From DASQTB01 sp035642095 (GTDB taxonomy: Bacteria; Actinomycetota; UBA4738; CALAEC01), in contig DASQTB010000024.1 in assembly GCA_035642095.1 (NCBI GenBank), forward strand, positions 1-7,843: a DNA stretch of 7,843 bases, written 5' to 3'. The notes under the pieces were generated by a model. That model did no database searches. It was not told the DNA's origin and was given only the letters and a program-made list of their open reading frames with translations. This document shows positions 1 to 6,821 of this stretch, piece by piece; position 1 is the stretch's first letter; every line of letters begins with the position of its first letter. The translations under genes and the position numbers were made by a program.

Positions 1-485
1 TCACCGCGCCGTCGTTCAACTCGTACCGGCGGCTCCTCCCCCAGCACTGGTCCTCGGCATTCGTCTGCTGGGGTCCCGACAACCGAGAGGCATCGATCCG
101 GGTGCCCTCCACGTTCTGGGGCATGGAGGAGCGGTCCACCAACCTCGAGCTGAAGCCGACCGACGCGTCGTGCAATCCGTACCTGGCGTTCGGGGCGCTG
201 ATCGCCGCCGGCGTGGACGGCCTGGCCCAGGAGCTCCAGCCTCCGGAGCCGATCGACGTCGACCCGGCCACGCTTCCGGACCGCGAACGTGAGGCGGCGG
301 GAGCGCATCGGTATCCCGAGACGCTGCAGGAGGCGATCACAGCGCTGGAACGCGACGACGTCCTGCTGGACGCGCTGGGGGACCTCCTGGCCCGGTCCTT
401 CCTGGCGGTGCGTCGTTCCGAGTGGGAGGCGTACTCCGCCATGGACGAGGACGACCAGTACCGCGGCCACTTCCTGAAGTACTGA
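1..485 (+). CDS. Glutamine synthetase-like protein, C-terminal part (5' end outside window)
   Basis: The reading frame is open from the window edge (first full codon at base 3) and encodes about 160 residues ending at TGA 483-485. It is the C-terminal half of a GS catalytic barrel. An NSYRRLLPQHWSS segment (bases 18-56) is followed by WGPDNREASIRVP, which holds the conserved N-R and I-R nucleotide/glutamate-site arginines. Next comes LELKPTDASCNPYLAFGAL (from base 144), the E-x-R/K...NPYLA motif. Two features separate it from ammonia-using GS. Tryptophan (bases 48-50) stands where the ammonium-site glutamate (Glu327 in Salmonella GS) aligns without gaps, and lysine (153-155) replaces the usual Arg359, as I recall in FluG/NodGS-type proteins. 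Inference: a ligase that gamma-glutamylates an amine or a related compound; the substrate is unknown. The stop overlaps the next gene's start by one base, so the two are probably translationally coupled. Family assignment is secure; the exact function is not. Confidence 0.9.
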   Translation, partial: TAPSFNSYRRLLPQHWSSAFVCWGPDNREASIRVPSTFWGMEERSTNLELKPTDASCNPYLAFGALIAAGVDGLAQELQPPEPIDVDPATLPDREREAAGAHRYPETLQEAITALERDDVLLDALGDLLARSFLAVRRSEWEAYSAMDEDDQYRGHFLKY

Positions 486-1828
486 TGGTCACCGGAGGCG
501 ACGCCGCGACGACGCAGGGGCCTTCCGGCTCGGAGCTGGTGACGTTCCTGTACGGTGACCTCACCGGCCTGAGCCGCGGTCGATCGTTCCCCCTGCGCGA
601 TCTGCCGGAGCGACTCCACAGCGGGGTGGGCTGGGTTCCGGCCGACCAGGCCTTGACGCCCTTCGACGAGATCGCCGATCCGAACCCATGGGGTCCGGTG
701 GGTGACCTGCGCCTCCTGCCGGACCGGCGGACCGAGGTCCGGGTCGACCGGTGGCCTGAGGCCTCGGCGCTCCACTTCTTCCTGTGCGACGCGGTGGAGA
801 CCGATGGGGCGCGCTGGGAGGCGTGCCCCCGCGCGCTGCTGAAGGAGGCGCTGAGTGCCCTGGAGCGTGACGCCGGCCTTCGCCTGGTGGCCGCCTTCGA
901 GCAGGAGTTCCACCTCTCGGGCCCGGGCCGAAGTGGACCGGCCTTCTCGATGGAGGCCCACCGGCTCGTGGAGCCGTTCGGTCCCATGCTCGTGGCGGCC
1001 CTGGAGGAGGGCGGCCAGGAGCCGGAGACGTTCCTCCCCGAGTACGGGCCGGGGCAGTACGAGATCAACTGCCGCCCGGCGGAGGGGATCGCCGCTCCCG
1101 ACCGTGCGCTGTCGGTCCGGGAGATCGTCCGAGAGTCCGCCCGACGGCTCGGTCACCGGGCCAGCTTCACCCCGATCGTGGACCCAGACGGGGTGGGGAA
1201 CGGCGTCCACGTGCACTTCAGCTTCCTCGACGAGGACGGCCGCCCCGCCGGATATGACCCCGCGCGCCCGGGGCGGGTCAGCGAGGCGAGCGGCCAGTTC
1301 GTAGCCGGGATCCTGCGCCACCTGCCCGCCCTCGTGGCCCTGACCGCTCCGTCGGTGATCTCGTACCTCCGGCTGACCCCACACCGGTGGAGCGCCGGGT
1401 TCACCGCGTTCGGCGATCGAAACCGGGAGGCGGCCGTGCGGATCGCTCCCACCTATGCGGGCGCGGACCCCGAGCGTCAGTTCAACCTGGAGTACCGGGC
1501 CGCGGACGCAGCGGCCTGTCCCCACCTGGCGCTGGCGGCCATCGTCCTGGCCGGTCTGGAGGGGATCCGGGAGAAGCTCCCCGATCCTCCGCTGATCGCC
1601 GCCGACCCCGCGGAGATGAGGGACGAGGAGCGAGCGCGGTTAGGGGTCCGGCGGCTGCCCGGCTCCCTCGAGGAGGCCCTCGATGCCCTCGAGGCCGACG
1701 AGGTGGCCCGCTCGTGGTTCCCCCCGCTCCTGCTCGAGTGCTACCTGAGCATGAAGCGGACCGAGATCCGCCTGCTCGATGGAGCCGAACCCACGGAATC
1801 GTGCGCGAGGTACCTCGATGTCTATTGA
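485..1828 (+). CDS. Glutamine synthetase family protein (second GS paralogue, FluG-like GS domain)
   Basis: This encodes 447 residues, close to normal for bacterial GS-I-type proteins. The open frame extends upstream, but I chose ATG 485 because it overlaps the previous stop (TGATG) and gives a normal N-terminus. In order: a beta-grasp N-domain with YGDLTGLSRGRSFP (about 23-36); FEQEF with metal-binding Glu139/Glu141; EYGPGQYEIN with Glu186 and Glu193; GNGVHVHFS with His242/His244; SYLRLTPHRWS (293-303); DRNREAAVRI with Arg314 and Arg319; and NLEYRAADAAACPHLALAA with Glu336/Arg338. The metal, ATP and glutamate residues of a working ligase are therefore present. Trp302 occupies the position of the ammonium-site glutamate of true GS, so an amine larger than ammonia is a more likely acceptor (inference). 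No strong Shine-Dalgarno sequence precedes ATG 485, consistent with coupling to the upstream gene. It sits between another GS and an amidohydrolase, a combination recalling fused FluG proteins. Confidence 0.9.
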   Translation: MVTGGDAATTQGPSGSELVTFLYGDLTGLSRGRSFPLRDLPERLHSGVGWVPADQALTPFDEIADPNPWGPVGDLRLLPDRRTEVRVDRWPEASALHFFLCDAVETDGARWEACPRALLKEALSALERDAGLRLVAAFEQEFHLSGPGRSGPAFSMEAHRLVEPFGPMLVAALEEGGQEPETFLPEYGPGQYEINCRPAEGIAAPDRALSVREIVRESARRLGHRASFTPIVDPDGVGNGVHVHFSFLDEDGRPAGYDPARPGRVSEASGQFVAGILRHLPALVALTAPSVISYLRLTPHRWSAGFTAFGDRNREAAVRIAPTYAGADPERQFNLEYRAADAAACPHLALAAIVLAGLEGIREKLPDPPLIAADPAEMRDEERARLGVRRLPGSLEEALDALEADEVARSWFPPLLLECYLSMKRTEIRLLDGAEPTESCARYLDVY

Positions 1829-2951
1829 GGACGTGGCGCTGGTCGACCATCACTGTCACGGCGTGGTGGGAGCCGATCTCGATCGCAGCGCATTCGAGGA
1901 GCTGATCAACGAGGGGCTGGATCCGCCCGCGCCGGGCACCAGCCACTTCGACGCCCCGGTGGGCCTCGCGGTGCGCCGGTGGTGCGCTCCGCTCCTGGAC
2001 CTCGAGCCCTTCGCTCCGGCCGACGTGTACGTCGAACGGCGTCGGGAGCTGGGCGCCGGCGAGGCCGGCCGGCGCCTGCTCGCGGCCGCCGGGGTGGGCG
2101 CCCTTCTGGTCGACGGAGCGTATCGGGCCGGCCACGTCCTGAACACCTCGGAAATGGGATCGCTGGCCGGCGTGCCGGCGTACGACATCGCCCGTTTGGA
2201 GGCGGTTGCGGAGGACGTGGCCGCGGTGGGGTCCGACGCCGCCTCCTACCCGGACGCCTACGCCCGGCGCCTCGAGGAGGAGGCCCGGGGAGCCGTGGGG
2301 CTGAAGACGATCCTTGCGTACCGCTGGGGCTTCGACGTCGATCCGTCGCCACCCACCAGGGAGGAGGTGGTCGAGGCGGCGGGATCGTGGATGCGGGCCT
2401 CGGGGGAGGGGCCGTTCCGGGTTGAGCACCCGGTGCTGCTTCGCCACGGGCTGTGGACGGGCGCCGAGCTGGCTCGCCAACGGGGCTTTCCGATCCAGGT
2501 GCACGCGGGCTTCGGCGACACGGATCTCACTCTGCACCGGGCCAATCCCACGCTTCTCACTGACGTGATCCGAACGTTCCGGGACATGGGGGTGGACGTC
2601 GTCTTCCTGCACTGCTACCCGTACCACCGGGAGGCGGCGTACCTGGCTGCGGTGTTCCCCAACGTCTACCTGGACCTCGGCTCGATCCTCCACTACACGG
2701 GGGCGTCGTCAGGATCGATCGTGGCCGAGACTATGGAGTTGTCGCCGTTCACCCGGCACCTGTACTCGTCCGACGCCTTCGGGGTGGCGGAGTTCTACTA
2801 CCTCGGCGCGTTCCTGTTCCGGAGAGGTATGCGGGCCGTGCTCGACGAGTGGATCTCACGCGACGACTGCTCCACGGCCGAGGCCGATCGGATCGCCGAC
2901 CTGGCGGCCGCGGGGAACGCTCGACGGATCTACACGCTTGGGGACGCCTGA
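1818..2951 (+). CDS. Amidohydrolase (metal-dependent TIM-barrel hydrolase, FluG/NodGS N-terminal type)
   Basis: This encodes 377 residues. ATG 1818 lies inside the end of the upstream GS gene (11 bp overlap) and has GAGG (1807-1810) seven bases before it, so it is preferred over the in-frame ATG at 1779. Amidohydrolase-superfamily metal ligands appear in the expected order: VDHHCHG near the N-terminus (His12-x-His14), Lys163 in GLKTILAYRWGF (possible carbamylated bridge), His229 in IQVHAGFGDTD, His265 in FLHCYPYHREAAYLA, and Asp319 in YSSDAFG. No signal peptide or membrane segment is visible, so it should be cytosolic. The sequence resembles the amidohydrolase half of FluG/NodGS fusions (amidohydrolase_2 group). 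Here it is a separate gene downstream of the GS domain. Inference: it hydrolyses an amide or a gamma-glutamyl conjugate related to the GS products. It might instead be a decarboxylase, since the wider group includes them; the substrate cannot be read from the sequence. Confidence 0.85.
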   Translation: MSIEDVALVDHHCHGVVGADLDRSAFEELINEGLDPPAPGTSHFDAPVGLAVRRWCAPLLDLEPFAPADVYVERRRELGAGEAGRRLLAAAGVGALLVDGAYRAGHVLNTSEMGSLAGVPAYDIARLEAVAEDVAAVGSDAASYPDAYARRLEEEARGAVGLKTILAYRWGFDVDPSPPTREEVVEAAGSWMRASGEGPFRVEHPVLLRHGLWTGAELARQRGFPIQVHAGFGDTDLTLHRANPTLLTDVIRTFRDMGVDVVFLHCYPYHREAAYLAAVFPNVYLDLGSILHYTGASSGSIVAETMELSPFTRHLYSSDAFGVAEFYYLGAFLFRRGMRAVLDEWISRDDCSTAEADRIADLAAAGNARRIYTLGDA

Positions 2952-2964
2952 GCCGTCTGAGCGT

Positions 2965-3690
2965 CTACCGGACGGTCTGCTCCACCAGCGCGTCGAAGAG
3001 GCCCTGCTGCGCCCGATCCGCGTCGGCGGTCTCCTCCGGGTGCCACTGCACGCCGACCAGCCAACCCTCCTCCGCCTCGACCGCCTCCACGATGCCGTCC
3101 TCGGTCCACCCGACGGGCCTGAGCCCGTCTCCCACTCTTTCGATGGCCTGATGATGGTGGGAGAAGCAGTCCGGCCGGTCGATGCCCATCGCCTTGGCCA
3201 CCATCGTGCCCGGCTCGAGCTCGACCGGGTGAGAGACACCGTGACCGCCCGCGGGAACGCCGTGAGCGATCACCCCTTCCCTGTTTGTGATGTGCTGGTC
3301 CAGCGTGCCGCCCATGGCCACGTTCACGACCTGGATCCCCCGGCAGACGGCCAGTGTGGGGAGGGCGCGATCGACCGCGGCCTGGACCAGGGTCAGCTCG
3401 AACGCATCCCGGTCCGGGTCGATGCCGTAACACGCCGGGTCCTCCGGGTGGCCGTACCGGGCCGGGTCGACATCGCTTCCGCCGATCAGCAGCAGACCCT
3501 GGAACCGGTCGAGGAGCCGGTCGGCGGCGGAGCGATCAACGGTGTGGGGGAGGAGGGCGGCCGGCTCTCCGCCCGCCTGGCGAATGGCCTCCAGGTACGG
3601 AGTGGGGACGGCCAGAGCCTCTTGGTCCGGCCAGGGCTTGGCTTCGCCACGAGAAAGACGTCGGCCGGCCACGAGGACGAGCGGCTCCAT
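2965..3690 (-). CDS. puuD: Gamma-glutamyl-gamma-aminobutyrate hydrolase-like (PuuD, peptidase C26 / class I glutamine amidotransferase fold)
   Basis: This encodes 241 residues, close to the usual PuuD length of about 250. ATG is at 3690-3688 and TAG at 2967-2965. A class I amidotransferase fold is clear. LLLIGGSDVDPARYG (67-80) is the PuuD-type loop. TLAVCRGIQVVNVAMGGTL (112-130) holds nucleophile Cys116. SHHHQAIE (177-184) and VQWHPEE (214-220) follow, the latter with His217 and Glu219 of the triad. PuuD cleaves the gamma-glutamyl bond of gamma-Glu-GABA, returning glutamate. Here it presumably acts on the conjugate made by the GS encoded just upstream, whose stop is 17 bp away. No clear Shine-Dalgarno sequence is visible, so translation is probably coupled to the GS. 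The actual acyl partner (GABA or another gamma-glutamylated product) is not determined. It is the last gene of the minus-strand operon and converges on the amidohydrolase gene with only 13 bp between stops. Confidence 0.9.
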   Translation of the reverse strand: MEPLVLVAGRRLSRGEAKPWPDQEALAVPTPYLEAIRQAGGEPAALLPHTVDRSAADRLLDRFQGLLLIGGSDVDPARYGHPEDPACYGIDPDRDAFELTLVQAAVDRALPTLAVCRGIQVVNVAMGGTLDQHITNREGVIAHGVPAGGHGVSHPVELEPGTMVAKAMGIDRPDCFSHHHQAIERVGDGLRPVGWTEDGIVEAVEAEEGWLVGVQWHPEETADADRAQQGLFDALVEQTVR

Positions 3691-3707
3691 GGCGACCAGT
3701 GTATCGC

Positions 3708-5084
3708 TCAGCCTCGCTCGAAGTATCGCTCCAGCTCCCAGTCGGTGACGACCGTGTTGTCGAAGATCACCTGCTCCTGGCGGGCCGTGTTCACCAGGTG
3801 CTCGAACACGAAGTCCCCGAAGGCCTCCCTGGCTACTTGGCTCTTTTCGAACTCGTCGATGGCCTCGTGGAGGGAGCTGGGCAGCCGAGGGACGTCCTTG
3901 GCTTCGTAGCCGTTCCCCACGAAGATCTCGGGGCACTCGATCTTGTTCTGGATCCCGTAGAGGCCGCCGGCGATGGTCGCCGCGTACCCCAGGTAGGGAT
4001 TCATGTCGGCTCCCGGGAGCCGGTTCTCCGCCCGGAGCGACTTGTGCTCCCCCACGATGCGGAAGCCCACGGTTCGGTTGTCGCGGCTCCACAGGATGGC
4101 GGTGGGGGCCCAGGACCCGAGCTGGTAGCGCTTGTAGGAGTTGACGAACGGAGCGAACATCCAGGTCATCTCCCGGGCGGTGGCCATCAGTCCTCCCAGG
4201 AAGTAGCGGAAGGTCTCCGACATGTGGTGGGGATCGTCCTCGTTCCACATCAACGAGTCGGTTCCGTCCTCGTTCCACACGCTGGAGTGAAGGTGGCATG
4301 ACGAGCCGGCCTCGGCCATCGTCCACTTGGCCATGAACGTGATGGCGGCGTCGTTCATGGCCGCGATCTCCTTCACTCCGTGCTTGTACAGGGCGTGACG
4401 GTCGGCCGTCTCCAGCGCGTCGGCGTAGACGATGTTGATCTCCTGCTGGCCCCGCCCGAACTCCCCCTTGGAGAACTCGATGGGGATCCCGGCCTTCACC
4501 ATGCCGTTGCGGATCTGCCGGATGATCCACTCGTCCTTGGTGGTCTGGAGCATGTGGTAGTCCATGATGTAGGTCGAGGACGGACGCAGCTCCTGGTAGC
4601 GCTTCTGGGCGGCCTCCTCGAAGCTCTCCTTGAACAGGTAGAACTCGAGCTCCGATCCCCCCATGAAGGTGAAGCCGGCCTCCCTGGCCCTCTCCACCTG
4701 CCGCTTCAGGATCTGGCGGGGGGCCACCTCCACCGGCTCGCCGGTCTCTTCGTCGGCGACGTCGCAGATGACCATGGCCGTTTTCTCGATCCAGGGGACC
4801 AGCCGGAGCGTGGAGAGATCGGGGATCAGCTTGAAGTCGCCGTAGCCTGTCTCCCAGCTCGCGTACTTGTATCCCGGGAGGGGCTCCATCTCCATGTCGA
4901 TGGCCAGCAGGTACAGGCACGCGTGGAGGCCCTCCTCGCCCATCACCTCCTCCAGGAAGAACTCGGGGACGATCCGCTTGCCCATGAAGCGGCCCTGGAG
5001 GTCCATGAACATGCAGAGCACCGTGTCGATCTCGCCGTCGTGGACCAGCTTCTCCAACTGCTCACGATCAAGGTTGCCCGACAA
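3708..5084 (-). CDS. Glutamine synthetase family protein, probable gamma-glutamyl-amine/polyamine synthetase (PuuA/GlnA3/GlnA4-like)
   Basis: This encodes 458 residues starting at TTG (5084-5082). An in-frame stop lies just upstream and a strong ribosome site is well placed, so no longer form is possible. The N-domain has CMFMDLQGRFMGKR (24-37). Catalytic motifs follow: SELEFYLF (Glu145/Glu147), GEFGRGQQEIN (Glu208, Glu215), SSCHLHSS (His264/His266, where classical GS has GSGMHVHQS), NSYKR (315-319), SRDNRTVGFRI (Arg337, Arg342), and ENRLPGADMNPYLGYAA (Glu353, Arg355). The ENRLPGA-type motif is what I know from PuuA/GlnA3-class enzymes, not from EFRSPD-type ammonia GS. Trp325 replaces the ammonium-site glutamate. 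These enzymes join glutamate to an amine at ATP cost, as PuuA does with putrescine and Streptomyces GlnA4 with ethanolamine. Flanked by an ethanolamine-type permease upstream and PuuD downstream, a small amino-alcohol or amine substrate is likely (inference). An ordinary GlnA role is unlikely. Confidence 0.9.
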   Translation of the reverse strand: MSGNLDREQLEKLVHDGEIDTVLCMFMDLQGRFMGKRIVPEFFLEEVMGEEGLHACLYLLAIDMEMEPLPGYKYASWETGYGDFKLIPDLSTLRLVPWIEKTAMVICDVADEETGEPVEVAPRQILKRQVERAREAGFTFMGGSELEFYLFKESFEEAAQKRYQELRPSSTYIMDYHMLQTTKDEWIIRQIRNGMVKAGIPIEFSKGEFGRGQQEINIVYADALETADRHALYKHGVKEIAAMNDAAITFMAKWTMAEAGSSCHLHSSVWNEDGTDSLMWNEDDPHHMSETFRYFLGGLMATAREMTWMFAPFVNSYKRYQLGSWAPTAILWSRDNRTVGFRIVGEHKSLRAENRLPGADMNPYLGYAATIAGGLYGIQNKIECPEIFVGNGYEAKDVPRLPSSLHEAIDEFEKSQVAREAFGDFVFEHLVNTARQEQVIFDNTVVTDWELERYFERG

Positions 5085-5089
5085 CTCCC

Positions 5090-5098
5090 ATCACCTCC
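5090..5098 (-). promoter_or_regulatory. Strong ribosome binding site that fixes a TTG start
   Basis: Read on the minus strand, GGAGGTGAT matches nine bases of the complement of the 16S rRNA 3' end. The GGAGG core ends nine bases before TTG 5084-5082. An ATG inside this site (5091-5089) is in another frame, stops after seven codons, and lies too close to the GGAGG. The TTG is therefore the start of the GS gene. Confidence 0.7.
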
Positions 5099-5111
5099 GC
5101 TCAGGGATGGA

Positions 5112-5145
5112 CGAACCGCGACGAGCCGGAGCCCGCCGCGGTTCG
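5112..5145 (-). repeat. Inverted repeat (9-bp perfect stem) between permease and GS genes
   Basis: CGAACCGCG (5112-5120) and CGCGGTTCG (5137-5145) are perfect inverted copies around a 16-base loop. They lie in the 85 bp between the permease stop and the GS start. No T-run follows on either strand, so this is not a typical intrinsic terminator. It may stabilise or process the mRNA and so set different levels of permease and GS (inference). The rest of this gap holds only the GS ribosome site. Confidence 0.5.
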
Positions 5146-5169
5146 GCCCTCGCTCCGAGGTTCCCCCGC

Positions 5170-6726
5170 CTACGTACCGCCCCCTCCCGCCGTGTCGAGC
5201 TCGGCCTCCGCCCGTTCGATGATGGCGAACTCCTCTTCGGGAGCCTCGGCCACCAGGCGGTGCCGGCTGTAGAGCCAGAAGTACGCCATACCGAGTAGGA
5301 ACGCCACGATGGTCCAGATGATCGTCCACCGGGTCACGGTGGTGTACACGATGCCGGCGAACAGCGACACGATGGCGATGATCATGGCCACCGTGGGCAT
5401 GAACACGCCGCCGGGAGCCTTGTACGGCCGCTCCAGGTCCGGCTCCCGCCGCTTCAGCCGGAGGTAGGCCAGCATCATCACGATGTAGGTGATCAGCGCG
5501 GCGAACACCGAGATCTGGATCAGGATCGATCCCGCGTAGCCGAGCGGGACGAATCCCTCCGGGGGGGTGAGTCCCCGGGCCAGGGCCACGATGAGGATCA
5601 TCGAGATCAACGCCGGAACCGTGAGCGCCCAGTAGGGGATCTTCCGGGTCCGCGACGTGAGCGACAGCCACCGGGGGAAGTACCCGGCCCGCGAGAGGGC
5701 ATAGATGATCCGCGAGTACGCATAGATCACGCTGTGGAAGCTGGCGATCAGCCCGGTCAGGCCCACGATGACCACGAACCAGAAGAACCAGTTCTCGCCG
5801 TGGATCGTTGCCACGGGATCCCCGATCGGGTTGGCCGCGGTGGCCAGGTCCCGGGGCCCCATGGTTGCCCCGGCGGCGATGAAGGCCAGGGCCGAGAAGG
5901 CGATCAGCGTGAACATGGCCGCGATCGATCCTTTCGGAACGTCCCTGGCCGGGTCGCGCGTCTCCTCGCCGGCCATCGGCGTCCCCTCGATGGCCAGGTA
6001 GAACCAGGCCGCGTAGGGGATGGCGGCCAGGATGCCGACGTACCCGGTGGGGAAGAACGTGCTGGCTCCTGTGGCGCCCTCGTCGACGGGGACGTTGGTG
6101 AACAGGCTGAAGTCGAAGTCGGGAAGCAGGTACAGGAACCACACGACCAGGACCACCGAGGCGATGGCGGCGATCACGAAGATAGACACCAGCGTCTCAC
6201 GCACCCCGAGGAAGTGGATCAGCAGGAAGGCGATGAAGATCAGGATGTACAGCCATTCCCCGGCCTCCAGCCCGAGGACGCTGGGCAGGTCCTCCAGCCC
6301 CGGGAGGCCGGTCAGATACAGGCCGATGCCCGTTCCGATGACCGAGATGGCCAGCAGGTACTCGATGGTCGCCCCAAGGCCGTTGACGAACCCGCCCCAC
6401 ACCCCGAGGGCTCTACGGCCGAACGCGTAGGGGCCTCCGGTGGTGGGGATGGCCGACGCCATCTCGGAGATGCCGTAGACCATGAACGTGTACATGATGG
6501 CGATCAGGATCGTGGCCACGAGCATCCCGCCCAGCCCCTGGGCGAACCCGAACTGCCAGCCGTAGTACTCCCCGGAGATGACGTAGGCCACCCCCAGGCC
6601 CCAGATCAGCCAGGCGCCGGCCCTCCGCTCGAGCCGCCGCTGCTCCAGGTAGTCCCGGCCGACGTGCTCGTACTCGACGACGCCGCGGCGTTCGACCTTC
6701 GGCTTGCCGGGCTCAGTGTCCGCCAT
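5170..6726 (-). CDS. APC-superfamily amino acid/amine permease, ethanolamine permease-like
   Basis: This encodes 518 residues from ATG 6726-6724 to TAG 5172-5170. It has a polar N-terminus of about 36 residues, then roughly 12 hydrophobic helices (about 38-58, 63-84, 110-138, 157-174, 180-202, 228-247, 267-289, 311-335, 364-384, 397-421, 442-463, 467-487) and an acidic C-tail. Helix 1 reads GVAYVISGEYYGWQFGFAQG (45-64), very like the VISGxxxGWNxG signature I know from ethanolamine permeases. Other APC marks are IPTTGGPYAFGRRALG, EGTPMAGEETRDPARDVPKG and YSRIIYALSRAGYFPRWLS. It should sit in the cytoplasmic membrane and bring a small amine or amino acid into the cell by ion-coupled transport. 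It is first in an operon with a gamma-glutamyl-amine synthetase and PuuD, so the substrate is probably the amine they process. Ethanolamine is the best guess; other amines or amino acids remain possible. GGAGGGAGGGAGG (6742-6730) is its ribosome site. Confidence 0.88.
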   Translation of the reverse strand: MADTEPGKPKVERRGVVEYEHVGRDYLEQRRLERRAGAWLIWGLGVAYVISGEYYGWQFGFAQGLGGMLVATILIAIMYTFMVYGISEMASAIPTTGGPYAFGRRALGVWGGFVNGLGATIEYLLAISVIGTGIGLYLTGLPGLEDLPSVLGLEAGEWLYILIFIAFLLIHFLGVRETLVSIFVIAAIASVVLVVWFLYLLPDFDFSLFTNVPVDEGATGASTFFPTGYVGILAAIPYAAWFYLAIEGTPMAGEETRDPARDVPKGSIAAMFTLIAFSALAFIAAGATMGPRDLATAANPIGDPVATIHGENWFFWFVVIVGLTGLIASFHSVIYAYSRIIYALSRAGYFPRWLSLTSRTRKIPYWALTVPALISMILIVALARGLTPPEGFVPLGYAGSILIQISVFAALITYIVMMLAYLRLKRREPDLERPYKAPGGVFMPTVAMIIAIVSLFAGIVYTTVTRWTIIWTIVAFLLGMAYFWLYSRHRLVAEAPEEEFAIIERAEAELDTAGGGGT

Positions 6727-6742
6727 GAGCCTCCCTCCCTCC

Positions 6743-6768
6743 GGGAACGCCGAAGAGGACGGCGTCCC
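6743..6768 (-). promoter_or_regulatory. Leader hairpin directly upstream of the permease ribosome binding site
   Basis: On the minus strand, GGGACGCCG (6768-6760) pairs with CGGCGTTCCC (6752-6743). This gives nine base pairs with one bulged base and a seven-base loop, TCCTCTT. The stem ends one base before the purine-rich ribosome site (6742-6730). The loop could itself pair with GAGGG in that site. It lies about 65-90 bases into the predicted permease leader. A translational or stability role is plausible but unproven; there is no T-run, so it is not a terminator. Confidence 0.45.
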
Positions 6769-6810
6769 TCAGCCCGGGCACGCTCGTCCCCTCGCGGTCT
6801 CCGTCCCCAT

Positions 6811-6821
6811 ATGTCTGACCA
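6811..6821. promoter_or_regulatory. Putative GntR operator, permease-side copy
   Basis: ATGTCTGACCA is an imperfect palindrome with a GTC-T-GAC core. The longer element TGTCTGACCAATGA (6812-6825) recurs with one mismatch at 6899-6912 beside the regulator gene. GntR-family sites often have the form GT-N3-AC. It lies about 11-21 bases after the predicted permease transcription start, a position suited to repression. Binding is inferred. Confidence 0.5.

Noticed and set aside
1666..1699. Repeated CCCTCGA units in the second GS gene.
   Set aside because: They fall in codons for an Ala/Glu/Leu helix (LEEALDALEADE) and are explained by codon bias.
1482..2693. Long open frame on the minus strand opposite the second GS and the amidohydrolase.
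   Set aside because: The opposite strand carries clear catalytic motifs; the antisense product is rich in Arg, Pro, Gly and His with no recognisable domain, as expected from high-GC coding DNA.
2952..2976. Possible bidirectional terminator between the convergent amidohydrolase and puuD genes (CCGTC 2953-2957 and GACGG 2971-2975).
   Set aside because: Only five base pairs, a 13-base loop, no T-run on either strand, and the right arm is inside puuD. Too weak to call.
4380..5222. Long open frame on the plus strand opposite the minus-strand GS.
   Set aside because: Antisense shadow of a well-supported GS gene; low-complexity Leu/His/Val-rich translation and no motif.
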